Assembly (NCBI GenBank): GCA_040381215.1
Contig: JBEIHO010000009.1
Span: 5,885 to 69,884 of the forward strand
DNA length: 64,000 bases
Direction: 5' to 3'
Source: SZUA-430 sp040381215
Lineage (GTDB): Bacteria; Pseudomonadota; Alphaproteobacteria; Micropepsales; Micropepsaceae
Below the pieces are notes generated by a model that saw only the letters and a program-made list of their open reading frames with translations, ran no database searches and was not told the DNA's origin. The position numbers were made by a program, and so were the translations under genes. Below, piece by piece: positions 47,929-56,476 of the stretch (the first letter of the stretch is position 1; each line of letters begins with the position of its first letter).

Positions 47929-47967
47929 AGGCTTGCTCCGCCGCACGGTCGGCCTGAGGTTCATGAC

Positions 47968-48939
47968 ATGCGCGTACTTCTGACCGGCGTCGCCGGCTTC
48001 ATCGGATATCACGTCGCAGAGGCGCTTCTGGCCCGCGGCGACGCGGTGATCGGTGTCGACAACCTCAACAGCTATTACGATGTCCAGCTGAAGCGCGATC
48101 GCCTGGCCCGACTTGAGCCGCACGGCGGCTTCCAGTTCACGGCAGCCGACATCTCTGACCGGCCTGCGATGGAGGCCCTCGTCCGGCAGAACCCGGACAT
48201 CACGCACGTCATTCATCTTGCGGCGCAAGCGGGTGTGCGGCACTCGCTGATCGACCCCTATACCTACATCACATCCAATGTCATGGGTCAGGTGGTCATG
48301 CTGGAGACGGCGCGCAATCTGGGCCGACTGGAGCATTTCGTCTATGCCAGTTCGTCGTCCGTCTACGGTGGCAATACCAAGCTTCCGTTCTCGGTGGGTG
48401 ACGAGACGGAGCGCCCGAACTCGCTCTATGCGGCGACCAAGAAGGCCGATGAACTGATCGGGCATACTTACGCGCATCTCTATGGGTTGGCGTCGACGGG
48501 CCTGCGGTTTTTTACCGTCTACGGTCCCTTCGGTCGCCCGGACATGGCCGCCTTCCTGTTCACGGATGCGATCATGAAGGGCAAGCCCATCCGCGTTTTC
48601 AACGATGGCAACATGTGGCGCGATTTCACCTATGTCGATGACATCGTGGCGGGCGTGCTGGCGGCTCTGGCCCGCAAGCCGTCCGGGTCGCCGCCGCATG
48701 CGGTGTACAACCTCGGCAATCACAAGTCGGAAAAGCTGACAGACTTCATCGCCGAGATCGAGCGCGCGCTCAACCGGAAGGCCAGCTACCTGTTCGAGCC
48801 CATGCAGCCTGGCGATGTTGAGCGGACCTATGCCGACATCGAGGCTTCACGCCGCGACCTCGGCTTTGATCCCAGGACGCCCATCGGCGAAGGCATCCCG
48901 CGCTTCGTACAGTGGTATCGGGGCTACTACGGTATCTGA
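47968..48939 (+). CDS. UDP-glucuronate 4-epimerase-like NAD-dependent epimerase
   Basis: A 323-residue extended SDR. Cofactor motif LLTGVAGFIGYHV, the Ser region ASSSSVYGGN and the catalytic YAATK are intact. The NLNSYYDVQLKRDRL block after the second strand and FTVYGPFGRPDMA are characteristic of UDP-glucuronate or UDP-galacturonate 4-epimerases (LspL/GAE type). It would act on the product of a UDP-sugar dehydrogenase, in keeping with the dehydrogenase two genes upstream. Its stop directly abuts the convergent phoD gene. Confidence 0.9.
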   Translation: MRVLLTGVAGFIGYHVAEALLARGDAVIGVDNLNSYYDVQLKRDRLARLEPHGGFQFTAADISDRPAMEALVRQNPDITHVIHLAAQAGVRHSLIDPYTYITSNVMGQVVMLETARNLGRLEHFVYASSSSVYGGNTKLPFSVGDETERPNSLYAATKKADELIGHTYAHLYGLASTGLRFFTVYGPFGRPDMAAFLFTDAIMKGKPIRVFNDGNMWRDFTYVDDIVAGVLAALARKPSGSPPHAVYNLGNHKSEKLTDFIAEIERALNRKASYLFEPMQPGDVERTYADIEASRRDLGFDPRTPIGEGIPRFVQWYRGYYGI

Positions 48940-50517
48940 TCAGGCCTTCTGCGCGCCCGGCTTGCCGGCCTCGATCCGGAAGGAGGCAAGCGTCCTGCCA
49001 CCCGATACCGGTGCCCGCACCGTGTCCACCACGCGCAAGTCGACTTTCATCTCGCTGGGCGTCGTGCGGCAGAGCACATAACCGCGGTGCCGGCTCTCGA
49101 AGAACTTCACGTGCGGGTTCTCCGGCAGGAGCTTGGCAAACTGCTCATACGGCACGCCTGCGGAACTGATCGACGTTCCCACCAGCTCCGTTGCCACCAC
49201 GCGGCTGTCGTCCCGCGAGAAATCCTCTTTTACGTCATTGACCCAGAAAGCATGGATGTCGCCGGTCAAGAAGACGACGTTCGACGCCCGACCGCGCGCC
49301 AAGGTGCCGATCAGCCGCTGGCGTGCCGACGGGAAGCCGTTCCAGTCATCTGTCCAATGGCCCTCGTCGCCGTTTGAGGTTTTCTGGCGCAGACGCGAGA
49401 ACATTTCGCCATTGCCGATGATGTTCCACCGCGCCGTTGACCGGGTCAGTGCGCTGTTCAACCACCGCTCCTGGTCCTTGCCCAGCATGGTGCGACTGTC
49501 CTCGAAGAGCTCCGTGCACGTTCGCGCCGAAACGACCTGGCCTCCCCCATCCTCGGGTGACCTGCAGGCTGCGGGCGAGCGATACTGCCGGTTGTCGATC
49601 ATCGCGACTTGCAGGAGGTCTGCGAACTGGGAGCGCTGGAATAGTTGCATGCCGTTCTGGTCGGGCAAGGCAATGCGCCTGAGCGGCATGTTCTCGTAGT
49701 AGGCCTGATAGGCAGCCGCGCGCCTTTTCACGAAGTCTTCGGGTTTCTGGTAGTCCTCGCTTTCGAGGCCCTGGTAATCATTGTCGACCTCATGATCGTC
49801 CCAGGTGACGAGCCACGGCGTGCGTGCATGCGCGCGCTGAAGGGCTGCGTCGGTCTTGTAGAGCGCGTGGCGGTTTCGATAGTCATGGATGGAGACGGGT
49901 TCGCGCCCCTCATGGCGGCGCACCGTTTCGCCCCACGATGACTCGTAGATGTAATCTCCCAGATGAATGACGAGATCGGGTTCGTCGCCCGCCATGAGAT
50001 CGTAGGGCGTGAAATAGCCTTGCTCGAAATGCTGGCAGGAGGCAAACGCGAAGCTGAACCGGTCGAGTGTCGAGCCAAGCTCGGGCGCGGTCCATGCCCT
50101 GCCCGTCGGGCTTGCGTCGCCGCGTGGCAGGCGGAAGCGATACCAGTACGGGCGGCCTGAAGGCAGGCCACGAATTTCAACGTGGACGGCATGCCCCAAT
50201 CCCGGAAGGGCCTGCGCCACACCCGCCTGAACGATGTTGTGCATCCGGGCGTCCGACGCCACTTCCCAGATCACATCGACAGCATCACGCGCCTCGTCCA
50301 CCACGACCCCGTTCAGCGTCGTGCGCGTCCAGATGACAAATCCATCCGACACGGGGTCGCCGCTGGCGACGCCGAGTGCAAACGGGTTGCCCCTGACACT
50401 GCGGCGGCTGGGTGCAGCGCTTGTTGCGCCTGCCATCCACGCCGCAGAAACCGACGCACCGGCCATGGCCATCGCCCGGTAGATCAACTGACGTCGCGTT
50501 TGCCCCGGATTCCCCAT
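48940..50517 (-). CDS. phoD: alkaline phosphatase D-family phosphodiesterase, Tat-exported
   Basis: A 525-residue PhoD-type phosphomonoesterase/phosphodiesterase, secreted folded. The N-terminus has a twin-arginine signal (TRRQLIY) and a hydrophobic stretch to about residue 35. The catalytic domain begins with FALGVASGDPVSDGFVIWTR and has metal-binding blocks HLGDYIYES, TWDDHEVDNDYQG and LTGDIHAFWV. PhoD is usually calcium- and iron-dependent and induced by phosphate lack. A TonB receptor gene is divergent from it across 375 bp and could be co-regulated. Confidence 0.92.
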   Translation of the reverse strand: MGNPGQTRRQLIYRAMAMAGASVSAAWMAGATSAAPSRRSVRGNPFALGVASGDPVSDGFVIWTRTTLNGVVVDEARDAVDVIWEVASDARMHNIVQAGVAQALPGLGHAVHVEIRGLPSGRPYWYRFRLPRGDASPTGRAWTAPELGSTLDRFSFAFASCQHFEQGYFTPYDLMAGDEPDLVIHLGDYIYESSWGETVRRHEGREPVSIHDYRNRHALYKTDAALQRAHARTPWLVTWDDHEVDNDYQGLESEDYQKPEDFVKRRAAAYQAYYENMPLRRIALPDQNGMQLFQRSQFADLLQVAMIDNRQYRSPAACRSPEDGGGQVVSARTCTELFEDSRTMLGKDQERWLNSALTRSTARWNIIGNGEMFSRLRQKTSNGDEGHWTDDWNGFPSARQRLIGTLARGRASNVVFLTGDIHAFWVNDVKEDFSRDDSRVVATELVGTSISSAGVPYEQFAKLLPENPHVKFFESRHRGYVLCRTTPSEMKVDLRVVDTVRAPVSGGRTLASFRIEAGKPGAQKA

Positions 50518-50805
50518 CTGCTTGTTTTCCCTCGCCTGAATTCGCTGTGCAGGGGTCAGTGTCCATCAAACGAAGCCCCGCGAGAAGCGTGGTCCAAAAA
50601 TTTCAGGAAAGCGTCACAAACTGTGTCGTTCGCGTAACCCATCCTCAGAGAAGTCATGCCGCCTGACGGATTTTCGCGATTCCGCAGGGGTGGACCCCAC
50701 GATCTTTATGTCGCTGTCGCGTTGCCTTCACATCCGAATGATGTTGTCTTCAGTATCGCTTGGGTGCGGTGCGCACCGTATGCGTGGGGCTTGGGGGCAT
50801 TAACT

Positions 50806-50825
50806 GGTTCGCGTGGTGGCGAACC
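50806..50825 (+). other. hairpin in the receptor leader
   Basis: GGTTCGC (50806-50812) and GCGAACC (50819-50825) are exact complements around a six-base loop, about 70 bp upstream of the receptor ATG. It may be an operator or a leader RNA structure. Confidence 0.35.
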
Positions 50826-50853
50826 TTAGCGCCTCCTTGATTTGGGGTCTGCT

Positions 50854-50874
50854 GCCGGCGTTCTGCCGGCTTTT
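50854..50874 (+). terminator. possible attenuator before TonB receptor gene
   Basis: GCCGGC (50854-50859), a five-base loop and GCCGGC (50865-50870) form a six-pair GC stem followed by TTTT, then the ribosome site AGGGG and ATG at 50893. The form is that of a small intrinsic terminator inside the leader. The stem is short. Confidence 0.35.
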
Positions 50875-50892
50875 GAAAACTGAGGGGAATTC

Positions 50893-53415
50893 ATGAAGCT
50901 GTCACATCTGATGTGCGGTGTTGCCGCGTCTGCCTTGTTTGCCGGCGCAGCGTTTGCGCAGTCAACGGGTACGCAAGAAATCGAAAAGATCACCGTCACG
51001 GGCGAGCGTGATGGCAAGGGTGGCGTGATCGTTAAGGAGCAGCGGCCGAAGACGCGCTCAACGGTGACCGGCGCCTATCTCGACAGCCAGGGTGCTGGCC
51101 AGACAGTCTTCCAGAGCATCAACCTGCTGCCGGGCGTCAGCTTCACGAACAGCGACCCCTATGGCTCGAGCGGCGGCAACGTCCGTCTGCGCGGCTTCGA
51201 CGGCCCGCGCGTCTCGCTGACCGTGGACGGCATCCCCCTCAACGATACCGGCAACTATGCCATTTACACGAACCAGCAAGTCGATCCCGAGTATCTGTCC
51301 CGCGTGACCGTCAACACCGGCACGACCGACGTGGACAGCCCGACGGCATCTGCGACGGGCGGCACGGTGAACGTGGTCACCCGCAAGCCTTACAAGGACC
51401 TCACGCTGTCGGTTAATGCCGGCGCCGGCTCGTTCGACTATTCGCGCTTCATCGGTGTGATCGACACGGGTGAATACAACGGCACCAGCGCGTTCGCGGG
51501 TGTGTCGTTCCAGGAATACAACAAGTTCAAGGGCCCCGGCTCGCTCGAGAAGACGCAAGGCAACGCGCGCATCTTCCAGGAAGTCGGCGAATCCAGCTTC
51601 ATCTCGCTGATCGGCCACTACAACGAGAACCGCAACAATTTCTACCGCAACCTCAGCTACGCGGACATTGCTTCGTTCGGTTACGGCTTTGACAACCTGG
51701 CGTCTTGTACCCGCGATGCGGCGAACGGCACGGCTGGCGTGGACGGGCTGGTTGACAATGTCCAGAACGACGGCCTGACAACTCTTGCAGGATCCACCAA
51801 CAACATCCTGAACCCGGGTAGCTGCACGAACTTCTACGGCCTGCGCATCAATCCGTCCAACACCGGCAACATCCGCGCCCAGGCCAACCTGCAACTCTCG
51901 GACACGGTGCGCCTGACGGTCGACCCGTCTTGGCAGTACGTGAAGGCGAACGGCGGCGGCACGACGGTGCTTGCTGAAACCGACCGCCGTCTTGGACCGG
52001 CAGGTACCGACCTGAACGCTGACGGCGACACGCTCGACCAGGTCCGCCTCTACACGCCCAGCAACACGAACACGAGCCGCCTTGGCGTGACGGCGTCCTT
52101 GATCTGGTCACCGGTTGGCGAAGGCACGTTCCGCCTTGCCTATACGGGTGACAATGGTCGCCATCGCCAGACCGGCACATGGAGCAAGCTGGATGCGAGC
52201 GGCAATCCGCAGAACATCTTCAGCGCCCTTGACCAGGGCACGCTTCTGGTTCCGGGGACGGATGGCAACATCCTGCGCGGCCGCGATCGCCTGTCGCACG
52301 CAATCCTGAACCAGCTCTCGGCGAGCTACTCGAACCGCCTGTTCGATGACAAGCTGCTCGTCGACATCGGCGTCCGCGCGCCGTTCTTCTCGCGCGACCT
52401 CAACCAGTTCTGCTACTCGCAGGTTGGTTCCTCCAACGTCATCTGCTCCAAGGAAACCTTCACGGACGCAGATGGAGACGGCATCGGAACGCTGGCGGGT
52501 CGTGGCGCGACGAACTACATCGCGCCGCTGTCGCGGAAGTTCGAGTACGACGCTCTGCTTCCGAACATCGGCATCAGCTACGAGTTCGAGCCTTCGCACA
52601 TCGTCTATGCCAGCTACGCCGAGGGCTTCTCGGCGCCGCGTACCGACAATCTCTACACGTTTGGCCTGAGCACCGGCACGACGACGGAGACCGCCGGTAT
52701 CGACACGATCCGCCCGCTCAACGTGCAGCCGGAACGGACGCAGTCCTACGACCTGGGCTATCGTTTCCAGGGCGACAGCATCACGGCGTCGACCGCTTTG
52801 TGGTACAACAAGTTCCAGGACCGCATCGTCAGCGCGTTTGATCCCGACCTTGGCATCTCGGTTGACCGCAACATCGGCTCGGTCACGCTGATGGGCATCG
52901 ACGCGGAAATCGGCTGGAAGGTCACGGACGCGTTCTTCGTCTACGCCTCCACGTCCTACAACTCGTCAGAGGTGAACGAGGATGTGCGCCTTGGCGCAAC
53001 GTCGTTCCTGCCGACCAAGGGCAAGGCGCTGGTTGAGACGCCGGAATGGACCGCAGCAATCCGCGGCGCCTATGACGTGAACGAGCATGTCCGGGTTGGC
53101 CTGCAGGGCAAGTATGTCGGCGATCGTTTCTCGACGGACGTCAATGACCAGGTCGCCGACTCCTACATGACGGTCGATGCCGACATGCAGATGGATCTCG
53201 CGATCCTCGGCGTGGACAACATGATGCTGCAGCTGAATGCCACGAACCTGTTCGACGAACAGTATGTCGGCAACATCAGCTCGCAGACCAACGCGGTCGC
53301 GATCCTCGACGTGGATCCGGTGACGCCCGGCAACCAGAGCCGCTCGGCCAGCACGCCGACGTACTCGGTTGGCGCGCCGCAGGCGTTCCAGATCCAGCTC
53401 AAGACGAAGTTCTGA
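50893..53415 (+). CDS. TonB-dependent receptor
   Basis: An 840-residue outer-membrane active transporter. The signal peptide ends at AAFAQS (residue about 23). A TonB-box-like ITVTG segment follows, then the plug domain (residues about 55-170; VFQSINLLPGVSFT, LRGFDGPRVSLTVDGIPLND, SATGGTVNVVTRKP) and a 22-strand barrel ending in KTKF, the Bam-recognised terminal Phe. The substrate is unknown; divergence from phoD suggests a phosphate ester or other phosphorus source, as inference. ATG follows AGGGG. A strong terminator lies 26 bp after the stop. Confidence 0.93.
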   Translation: MKLSHLMCGVAASALFAGAAFAQSTGTQEIEKITVTGERDGKGGVIVKEQRPKTRSTVTGAYLDSQGAGQTVFQSINLLPGVSFTNSDPYGSSGGNVRLRGFDGPRVSLTVDGIPLNDTGNYAIYTNQQVDPEYLSRVTVNTGTTDVDSPTASATGGTVNVVTRKPYKDLTLSVNAGAGSFDYSRFIGVIDTGEYNGTSAFAGVSFQEYNKFKGPGSLEKTQGNARIFQEVGESSFISLIGHYNENRNNFYRNLSYADIASFGYGFDNLASCTRDAANGTAGVDGLVDNVQNDGLTTLAGSTNNILNPGSCTNFYGLRINPSNTGNIRAQANLQLSDTVRLTVDPSWQYVKANGGGTTVLAETDRRLGPAGTDLNADGDTLDQVRLYTPSNTNTSRLGVTASLIWSPVGEGTFRLAYTGDNGRHRQTGTWSKLDASGNPQNIFSALDQGTLLVPGTDGNILRGRDRLSHAILNQLSASYSNRLFDDKLLVDIGVRAPFFSRDLNQFCYSQVGSSNVICSKETFTDADGDGIGTLAGRGATNYIAPLSRKFEYDALLPNIGISYEFEPSHIVYASYAEGFSAPRTDNLYTFGLSTGTTTETAGIDTIRPLNVQPERTQSYDLGYRFQGDSITASTALWYNKFQDRIVSAFDPDLGISVDRNIGSVTLMGIDAEIGWKVTDAFFVYASTSYNSSEVNEDVRLGATSFLPTKGKALVETPEWTAAIRGAYDVNEHVRVGLQGKYVGDRFSTDVNDQVADSYMTVDADMQMDLAILGVDNMMLQLNATNLFDEQYVGNISSQTNAVAILDVDPVTPGNQSRSASTPTYSVGAPQAFQIQLKTKF

Positions 53416-53440
53416 GCCCAACACAAATCATCTTGCAGGG

Positions 53441-53470
53441 ATGGGCGGCAGCGATGCCGCCCATTTTTTT
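53441..53470 (+). terminator. rho-independent terminator of the TonB receptor gene
   Basis: A ten-pair stem (53441-53450 with 53555's upstream partner 53455-53464 in register), four-base loop GCGA, and a run of seven T. Strong and well placed 26 bp after the stop codon. Confidence 0.9.
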
Positions 53471-53504
53471 GTAATTCCGCCTGAAACATTTCATAAACAA
53501 TTCA

Positions 53505-53532
53505 TTGGAACCGGATCGCTCCGCCCATTAAT
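53505..53532 (+). promoter_or_regulatory. possible promoter TTGGAA-N16-ATTAAT
   Basis: TTGGAA (53505-53510) and ATTAAT (53527-53532) are spaced 16 bp, each matching four of six consensus bases. They lie between two plus-strand terminators and would start a transcript near 53539. Confidence 0.3.
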
Positions 53533-53539
53533 GTTAACT

Positions 53540-53625
53540 CGTTCACTCGCTGAGTGAGCGAACTCCCTACTGATAATGACTAGTCTGGGGAAGAAGCGGA
53601 TGCCCTTCCGCTTCTTCCCTTTTTT
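53540..53625 (+). ncRNA. candidate small RNA of about 85 nt
   Basis: Between the receptor terminator and a second strong terminator lies a stretch with a promoter-like pair, an imperfect 23-nt inverted repeat (53541-53563, GTTC...GAAC) and a final 13-pair terminator hairpin. No open reading frame with a ribosome site fits. The arrangement (promoter, hairpin, linker, terminator) is that of a small regulatory RNA. The alternative is simply a second backup terminator for the receptor gene. Confidence 0.35.
53588..53625 (+). terminator. strong rho-independent terminator, orphan
   Basis: GGGAAGAAGCGGA (53588-53600) pairs perfectly with 53607-53619 around a six-base loop, followed by TTTTTT. No gene on the plus strand ends just before it. 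Confidence 0.85.
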
Positions 53626-53640
53626 GTTTGTCAGTGCACG

Positions 53641-53669
53641 AAAAAGCCGGGGCGCCAGGCCCCGGCTTT
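53641..53669 (-). terminator. rho-independent terminator of the Trp-rich protein gene
   Basis: An 11-pair stem (53643-53653 with 53659-53669), five-base loop; on the minus strand it ends in TTTTT, 20 bp after the stop of the gene at 53690. Confidence 0.85.
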
Positions 53670-53689
53670 CGCTTGTTCAGGCAGCGCTC

Positions 53690-54487
53690 CTACCAGCAGA
53701 AGCGCCAGTGATGGCCGGCCCATTGCCGTGGCCAGCTCGTGTCGCGCCAGCGGGAGCGACCATAGCTGTAGTTCCAACGGGGGCTTGAGCTGCGCCAGCA
53801 GAAGCGGCGCTGGTCCCAGACCCACCAGGCTTCATCGTAGTACCACCAGAACTGGTCATCGTAGAACCTGAGCGTGATGTACCAGCGCCAGCTGTCATCC
53901 CAGCCGCCATAGTACCAGTGCGGATACCAGAAGCTGCCGTCGTAATAGTGGCTGGAACGCCAGCGCGGATGATGCGGGGCGCTACGCCAGCGATCGCGAT
54001 TGTTCCACTGATCCCGGTCTCGCCAGTTGTCGCGGTCGCGCCAGCGATCACGATCGCGGCCGTGGTTGTCGTCGCGCCAACGCCGATCGGGGGACGTTCC
54101 CGGGCCGCCGCTCGGGCCGGGGCGGTTTTCCCAGTTCGTGCCGGGGCCGCCACCGGGACCCGGTGGGTTGCCGTCACGATCACGCCAACGGCGGTCAGGA
54201 GACGTTCCCGGCCCACCGCTCGGACCGGGGCGGTTCTCCCAGTTCGTGCCGGGGCCGCCACCGGGACCCGGTGGGTTGCCGTCGTGGTCGCGGCGGCGCC
54301 GCTCGAACCTTTCACGGGCCTCACCCTGGGGACCTGCCGCCTGTCCGCCACCGGATGGCGCAACATAAGGCGGCGCCGAAGGATTGGCGTCGTTGTCCGG
54401 CAAGGCCTCCTGGGCGGCCGCAGGCTGTGCAATCGCAAGAAATCCAGCCAGCGCAATCGTTGCAGTGGCCAAGGCGCGTTGTTTCAT
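53690..54487 (-). CDS. secreted Trp/Tyr-rich repeat protein of unknown function
   Basis: A 265-residue protein with a signal peptide (cleavage after QPAAA, residue about 25). Residues 68-139 hold two near-identical 36-residue repeats rich in Gly and Pro (core GNPPGPGGGPGTNWENRPG). An Arg/Asp-rich stretch (about 135-170, RDRDRWRDRDNWRDRDQW) follows. The C-terminal 90 residues contain 18 Trp and 11 Tyr, and RFCW occurs twice (228-231 and 262-265, the last being the protein end). No known domain was recognised. The start is ATG at 54487 with GAGGGTTC before it. A surface, matrix or polysaccharide-binding role is guesswork. Confidence 0.8.
   Translation of the reverse strand: MKQRALATATIALAGFLAIAQPAAAQEALPDNDANPSAPPYVAPSGGGQAAGPQGEARERFERRRRDHDGNPPGPGGGPGTNWENRPGPSGGPGTSPDRRWRDRDGNPPGPGGGPGTNWENRPGPSGGPGTSPDRRWRDDNHGRDRDRWRDRDNWRDRDQWNNRDRWRSAPHHPRWRSSHYYDGSFWYPHWYYGGWDDSWRWYITLRFYDDQFWWYYDEAWWVWDQRRFCWRSSSPRWNYSYGRSRWRDTSWPRQWAGHHWRFCW
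54075..54290 (-). repeat. two 108-bp tandem repeats inside the Trp-rich protein gene
   Basis: Copies at 54075-54182 and 54183-54290 differ at roughly a dozen bases, nearly all silent, so the encoded 36-residue units stay almost identical. This suggests duplication followed by selection on the protein. Confidence 0.85.
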
Positions 54488-54635
54488 GGTGAACCCTCCA
54501 TTCCAGTGTTCCCGGAGTTGCTTTTGCGCCTTCGGGGCTGAATGCTGCATGAACGGGGTGTTCACCACGTCCGTGCACTGGTGCGACCGGCGGTGCATCT
54601 GAATGTCATGAACAAGAAGGCAGGAACACAAACGC

Positions 54636-55625
54636 ATGAAGATCCTTCTCGTGGGCGGCGCTGGCTATATCGGATCATCCATTGCCTGCCATCTGCTCGA
54701 CCAGGGACACGAGCCGGGTGTGTTCGACAATTTCTCGACCGGCAGCCGCGCGGCTGTGCCTGCGGGCGTGTTTCTTCATGAGGGCGACTGCGGCGATGCG
54801 CCGGCGATCGAAAGTGCGATCCGCTCGTTTCGTCCCGATGCCGTCATTCAGCTTGCGGCGTCGATACGGGTGGAAGAATCCATGACCGACCCGTGGAAGT
54901 ACTATTTCAACAACACCACGAAGTCGCTGAACCTGTTCCAGGCGTGTGCGACCCATGGTGTTCGCGATATCGTCTTTTCCTCGACAGCAGCCGTCTATGG
55001 CGAACCGGGGCGCGCGCTCATCGACGAGAATGTGCCGACGGTTCCTGTGAACCCCTACGGGCGCTCGAAGCTGGCGTGCGAGTTCATGCTGAAGGACATT
55101 GCGCGGGTCTCGGGCATGCGGGCGACCATCCTGCGCTATTTCAATGTTGCGGGGGCTGATCCTCAGGGGAGAAGCGGGCAGCGGACACCAGAGGCAACTC
55201 ACCTGGTGAAAGTCGCCGCTGAAGTGGCCTTGGGCGCGCGACCGGTGCTCAGCATCTTTGGTACCGACTATCCGACGCGCGATGGCACCTGCATTCGCGA
55301 CTATATCCATGTGATGGATCTCGCGCTGGCGCATGAGCTTGCCCTGCTGAAGCCCGGCGAACCCGGACAGACGCGGGTCTATAATTGCGGGTATGGCACT
55401 GGCCACAGCGTGCGCGAGGTGACCGACGCCTTTTCGGCCGTGCTTGGACGCGCCCTGCCGACCCGGGACATGCCGCGGCGGGCGGGCGATCCGCCGGCGC
55501 TGGTGTGCGATGCCACGCGGCTCAAACAGGAACTGGGCTGGGCGCCGCGCCATGCCTCCATCGAGACCATCGTTGCGACAGCGCTGGCTTTCGAACAGCG
55601 CCTGGGCGTGCAGCGCGGACCCTGA
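54636..55625 (+). CDS. galE: UDP-glucose 4-epimerase
   Basis: A 329-residue NAD-dependent epimerase interconverting UDP-glucose and UDP-galactose (or the N-acetyl forms). LLVGGAGYIGSSIA is the cofactor site; FSSTAAVYGEP supplies the catalytic Ser/Thr and YGRSK the Tyr-x3-Lys. ILRYFNVAGADPQGRSG and YPTRDGTCIRDYIHVMDLA are GalE hallmarks. It probably feeds the surface polysaccharide made by neighbouring genes. It is divergent from the Trp-rich protein gene. Confidence 0.93.
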   Translation: MKILLVGGAGYIGSSIACHLLDQGHEPGVFDNFSTGSRAAVPAGVFLHEGDCGDAPAIESAIRSFRPDAVIQLAASIRVEESMTDPWKYYFNNTTKSLNLFQACATHGVRDIVFSSTAAVYGEPGRALIDENVPTVPVNPYGRSKLACEFMLKDIARVSGMRATILRYFNVAGADPQGRSGQRTPEATHLVKVAAEVALGARPVLSIFGTDYPTRDGTCIRDYIHVMDLALAHELALLKPGEPGQTRVYNCGYGTGHSVREVTDAFSAVLGRALPTRDMPRRAGDPPALVCDATRLKQELGWAPRHASIETIVATALAFEQRLGVQRGP

Positions 55626-55635
55626 GCCGGCACGC

Positions 55636-55681
55636 AAAAAAAAGCCCGGCACGAACAAGCTGTCGCTCGTCGGTACCGGGC
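55636..55681 (-). terminator. likely terminator of the Wzz/membrane-protein operon
   Basis: On the minus strand GCCCGG (55681-55676) pairs with CCGGGC (55649-55644), with a shorter inner stem, then eight T. It lies about 150 bp past the stop of the gene at 55829; no nearer terminator was seen. Confidence 0.55.
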
Positions 55682-55828
55682 AGCAACCACCTTGGCTCGG
55701 TCGTGTGCTTGATGACAGATCTTTAACCCCGAAGCCTGGCACTCGCGCAATTGTCGTCGATGCAAAATTCACAGCCATGATGAAAATTGCGCGGCATGCG
55801 CGCATGACGTGCAGGCAGCAATTCCAAG

Positions 55829-56473
55829 TTAGCGCCGGTCAGGCTCTGGTGATGCGTTGAGCCTCTCGCGCAGCACGCGCGCGGCGTGCTCGTCCTTCAA
55901 GCCATCGGCTGCAGCCAGCCTCCTGCCTATTACCTGCCGCGCTTCGGGCGGCATCTCGTTCCAGAGGATGACGGCGAGGTCGAACTGCATGGACAGAAGA
56001 GGGGCATCGTTGCGGCCCGCGCGCAGGCTCATGAGAAGCGCCCGCGCGGCAGGCTGCCTTTCCTGCAAGAGATAATGCGCCACGGCCAGGCGCATCCATG
56101 CATGCCGATCGGCAGGGGTTGTCTTGAGTGCGGCCTGAAGGTCTCGCCGTGCCGCTACAATCAATTGCTGCCCGCGAATGGATGATGTGCCCTGAAGCTG
56201 GGCGCGGACGAGCTGAATTTGGGCCGCGCGTGCGAGGTTGGCGGGTTGACCCGACTTGCGCAGCACCTCGCTGTAGGCTGCGAGGTCGAGATCGGCGGGT
56301 GGCTTGTGATCACGCGCGCCGCTGGGATCGAGGCGGGTCTCGGCGGAAATCGAATTCCAGGATGGAACGATCGCAGGGGCGGCAACCAGCAACACAAGAA
56401 GCGCCAGCAGTGCCATGGGCAGACCAAAGATCACGCCGTCGATCTGGCTCGTGTCCCGGGGCGGCGCGGTCAT
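55829..56473 (-). CDS. membrane-anchored protein of unknown function, TPR-like
   Basis: A 214-residue protein. One hydrophobic segment (about residues 16-38, GLPMALLALLVLLVAAPAIV) anchors it, leaving a periplasmic helical part. That part has repeated helix pairs (AARRDLQAALKTTPADRHAWMRLAVAHYLL, then QPAARALLMSLRAGRNDAPLL, given as two blocks) like tetratricopeptide repeats. It starts three bases after the Wzz/kinase fusion stop and must be in its operon, so a role in polysaccharide assembly is likely. No closer family was recognised. Confidence 0.72.
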   Translation of the reverse strand: MTAPPRDTSQIDGVIFGLPMALLALLVLLVAAPAIVPSWNSISAETRLDPSGARDHKPPADLDLAAYSEVLRKSGQPANLARAAQIQLVRAQLQGTSSIRGQQLIVAARRDLQAALKTTPADRHAWMRLAVAHYLLQERQPAARALLMSLRAGRNDAPLLSMQFDLAVILWNEMPPEARQVIGRRLAAADGLKDEHAARVLRERLNASPEPDRR

Positions 56474-56476
56474 CGG

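Larger units (their letters stand above)
50518..50892. other. 375-bp divergent promoter region, phoD / TonB receptor
   Basis: No gene recognised. A 12-bp palindrome CGGTGCGCACCG (50767-50778) and two hairpins close to the receptor start (listed separately) lie here. A convincing PhoB box could not be found. Confidence 0.55.

Noticed and set aside
50610..50635. Possible PhoB box (GTCAC and GTGTC elements) between phoD and the TonB receptor
   Set aside because: The elements are 12 rather than 11 bases apart and match the consensus poorly, so a Pho site is not supported by sequence alone.
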